A stretch of DNA of 64,000 nt from an uncultured Draconibacterium sp. (lineage in GTDB: Bacteria > Bacteroidota > Bacteroidia > Bacteroidales > Prolixibacteraceae). The position numbers and the translations under genes are program-made. Within the stretch, counting starts at the first letter, position 1. Every line of letters begins with the position of its first letter. The notes beneath the pieces were generated by a model. That model was not told the DNA's origin. It worked only from the letters and a program-made list of their open reading frames with translations, and ran no database searches. The stretch covers positions 997,001 through 1,061,000 of the forward strand of contig NZ_OY776411.1 in NCBI RefSeq assembly GCF_963675585.1, written 5' to 3'. Of this stretch, positions 62,513 to 64,000 are shown in pieces.

Positions 62513-62854
62513 TTAATCCAATAATTTGTCAATTTTTTCGATGTAATCAAGACTATCGTCAATGTAGAATTCCAGATTTGGAATAACTCGTAAACTTTTA
62601 CCCACTTTTCGGCCCAGCTCGCCGCGCAATTGTTTGTTAATTGCAGTTAGATCTTTTAAAATTTCTTCGGCAAATTCAGATGGGAAAATGCTTAAATATA
62701 CCCGTGCAATTCCAAGATCTTTGGTAATCCGCACAACGCTAACACTGATAAGTTTTCCGGTAAAATGTGTTTTGTTGATCTTTAAAAGAATGTCGGCCAT
62801 TTCGCGTTGAATCAGCCTTGCAATTTTATTCTGTCGTGTACTGTATTGTTCCAT
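62513..62854 (-). CDS. rbfA: Ribosome-binding factor A
   Basis: RbfA binds the 30S precursor and helps finish 16S rRNA maturation, in the same process as RsgA. The 113-residue KH-like protein begins STRQNKIARLIQREMADILL and has VSVVRITKDLGIARVYLSIFP and the C-terminal LRVIPNLEFYIDDSLDYIEKIDKLL typical of the family. Its start is ATG at 62854. It precedes the permease gene on the same strand by 51 bases. Confidence 0.96.
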   Translation of the reverse strand: MEQYSTRQNKIARLIQREMADILLKINKTHFTGKLISVSVVRITKDLGIARVYLSIFPSEFAEEILKDLTAINKQLRGELGRKVGKSLRVIPNLEFYIDDSLDYIEKIDKLLD

Positions 62855-62908
62855 TACTGCGTTTTATAAGCTGCAAAATTACGCAAAAACCTTCAGAGTA
62901 ACACGATA

Positions 62909-64000
62909 TCAGTTTACTGATGCATTTTTAAACGCCTTCCGTAAATCTTCGTTGGGTTTAATAATGTTGTAGTTTTCCCAGTATTTTTCGTCGAACTTAC
63001 CAAGTTTTTCAACAAAAATGTCTTGTTTGGTAAACTTCTCATCTTTGGTAAAACGTTTTAAATCAGTGTTTTCAATGTTTGTAATTAGCAAATCAGAAAC
63101 GCTGTGAAATTCCGATTTTAGTTTATCGCGCTTACTGCGAACCTTAAATTTTACCGATGCCTGTGCCGATGCCAGTTGCCATTTTCCCTGGTATTGTTGA
63201 AAAGAAACGGTGTATTGTACAAAGCTCGGACCTGCTTTTACCTTTGGTGGCTTTCTCATTATCATCACATCGCGGGCCTTATTAAGACCTGCTTTACTAA
63301 TTCTGTAATTGGCATGCACTACGGCAAATGTTTCACGATGAACATACATTTCGCCTTCGAAAGCAGGATAAAAAGAAGAGGTTACCGGATGAAATTTAAC
63401 TACGTAAACCGGATGGCTATTGTACCATACAACCCGGTCAATTTCATAGTCGTACATATCCTGGTATTTTACATCGATAAAACTTTCCATGGTTTTTATT
63501 ACATCGAGCTGTGTGATGGTAAATGGGCCGCCCTGCAGTTTAAAATTTAACCATTTAAAGGGCTGCACATCGGGGCTTTTTCGGGCCTTTAGTAAACGTA
63601 CCAAATCGGTTCTGGAAGTGTTGTCGTACGGCGATTTAAGTATTTCTATAACAGCTTCAGAAACATTAATGTAATTGTTGTCCTGCTGAACTGTTTCGCG
63701 GTAGAATGCCGTTAATAATTTGAGGTTCGAACTGTAATTAAGCTCGAGGTTGTTTCGGATATTTCGAAGCAGCTGGCTGGGTGTTATTGCCGTAACCTGA
63801 ACTTCTTTAATACGGATTGATACAGGAGTGAGAATAAACAAGTCTTCGTCGAGCAATTTGTAAGCCGGAAGCATAACCTGGGCATAACCCATGCACGAAA
63901 TTATAACCGTGTCCTGAATGTATTTCGGATGAATCTTTAATAGAAATTCACCATCGATATTGGTAATCGTTCCAATGGGTTTGTTAAAAATCGAAACCGA
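62909..64000 (-). CDS. Carboxypeptidase-like regulatory-domain surface protein, 3' part
   Basis: The reading frame is open to the right edge, so the gene's 5' part lies beyond the window; the ATG at 63892 is internal. The visible 363 residues begin with the end of a CarboxypepD_reg-like beta domain (IGTITNIDGEFLLKI, then MGYAQVMLPA). A DUF5686-like region follows without a recognised catalytic motif (FYRETVQQDNNYINVSEAVIEI and onwards). The usual DUF5686 barrel is not seen in this fragment. A periplasmic or outer-membrane location is likely. The function is unknown. Confidence 0.75.
   Translation of the reverse strand, partial: SVSIFNKPIGTITNIDGEFLLKIHPKYIQDTVIISCMGYAQVMLPAYKLLDEDLFILTPVSIRIKEVQVTAITPSQLLRNIRNNLELNYSSNLKLLTAFYRETVQQDNNYINVSEAVIEILKSPYDNTSRTDLVRLLKARKSPDVQPFKWLNFKLQGGPFTITQLDVIKTMESFIDVKYQDMYDYEIDRVVWYNSHPVYVVKFHPVTSSFYPAFEGEMYVHRETFAVVHANYRISKAGLNKARDVMIMRKPPKVKAGPSFVQYTVSFQQYQGKWQLASAQASVKFKVRSKRDKLKSEFHSVSDLLITNIENTDLKRFTKDEKFTKQDIFVEKLGKFDEKYWENYNIIKPNEDLRKAFKNASVN

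Noticed and set aside
1..64000. CRISPR arrays, insertion sequences, prophage
   Set aside because: No regularly spaced repeats, transposase or phage structural genes were seen among the open frames or gaps.

Overview
The window reads as chromosomal DNA of a Bacteroidota bacterium, most likely of the Marinilabiliales/Prolixibacteraceae type. This assignment is inference from gene content: TonB-dependent receptors with carboxypeptidase-like N-terminal domains, a PorT-like barrel, DUF4292 and DUF4175 proteins, the ybeY-mnmG-apt-uvrC order, promoters of the TAnnTTTG type and almost no Shine-Dalgarno sequences. No phage, insertion sequence or CRISPR array was seen.

Layout. 0-4 kb: outer-membrane proteins, tRNA-Arg(CCT) and pheS. 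4-13 kb: aldo/keto reductase, adenine/adenosine deaminase, then a minus-strand sugar-oxidoreductase block (two Gfo/Idh/MocA proteins, a sugar isomerase, a hotdog thioesterase) behind a TonB receptor. 13-19 kb: dtd, MazG-like, YhcH-like, ilvE, then an ECF sigma factor, a putative anti-sigma protein and a barrel protein. The sigma gene and the barrel gene share an ECF-type promoter. 19-29 kb: an amidohydrolase, then a plus-strand cluster: small membrane protein, TonB receptor, AmpG/RhtX-like permease, hemN, hemG, hemH and a small membrane protein. This joins an outer- and inner-membrane import pair to the last three steps of heme synthesis. 29-36 kb: GH2 beta-galactosidase, aldehyde dehydrogenase, OsmC, a Crp/Fnr regulator and an unknown secreted protein. 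36-49 kb: the dut-TPR-DUF4292-EnvC-like operon, hemW/VanZ, rpiB-lutB-Rrf2, a flippase, a frameshifted glutaminyl cyclase, and a response regulator with ruvB.

Around 49.06-49.49 kb lies an AT-rich gap with one perfect and one 8-of-9 DnaA box. Genes diverge from it, and G/C bias in hand-sampled lines changes across it. Downstream, in 55.5-61.7 kb, are three parS-like sites, one of them a perfect 16-mer. Together these suggest the chromosomal replication origin and its segregation centre. The right part holds DUF4175 (two frame breaks), an RsbW-like ATPase, ybeY, mnmG, apt, uvrC, mnmA, a frameshifted rsgA, tdh, a LolC/E-like permease, rbfA and a partial surface protein.

Four frame breaks (46.85, 50.17, 50.48 and 59.75 kb) all look like one extra base. 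They may be assembly errors, mutations or recoding; the first has the sequence TCC-TGA-T. The sequence alone does not decide.
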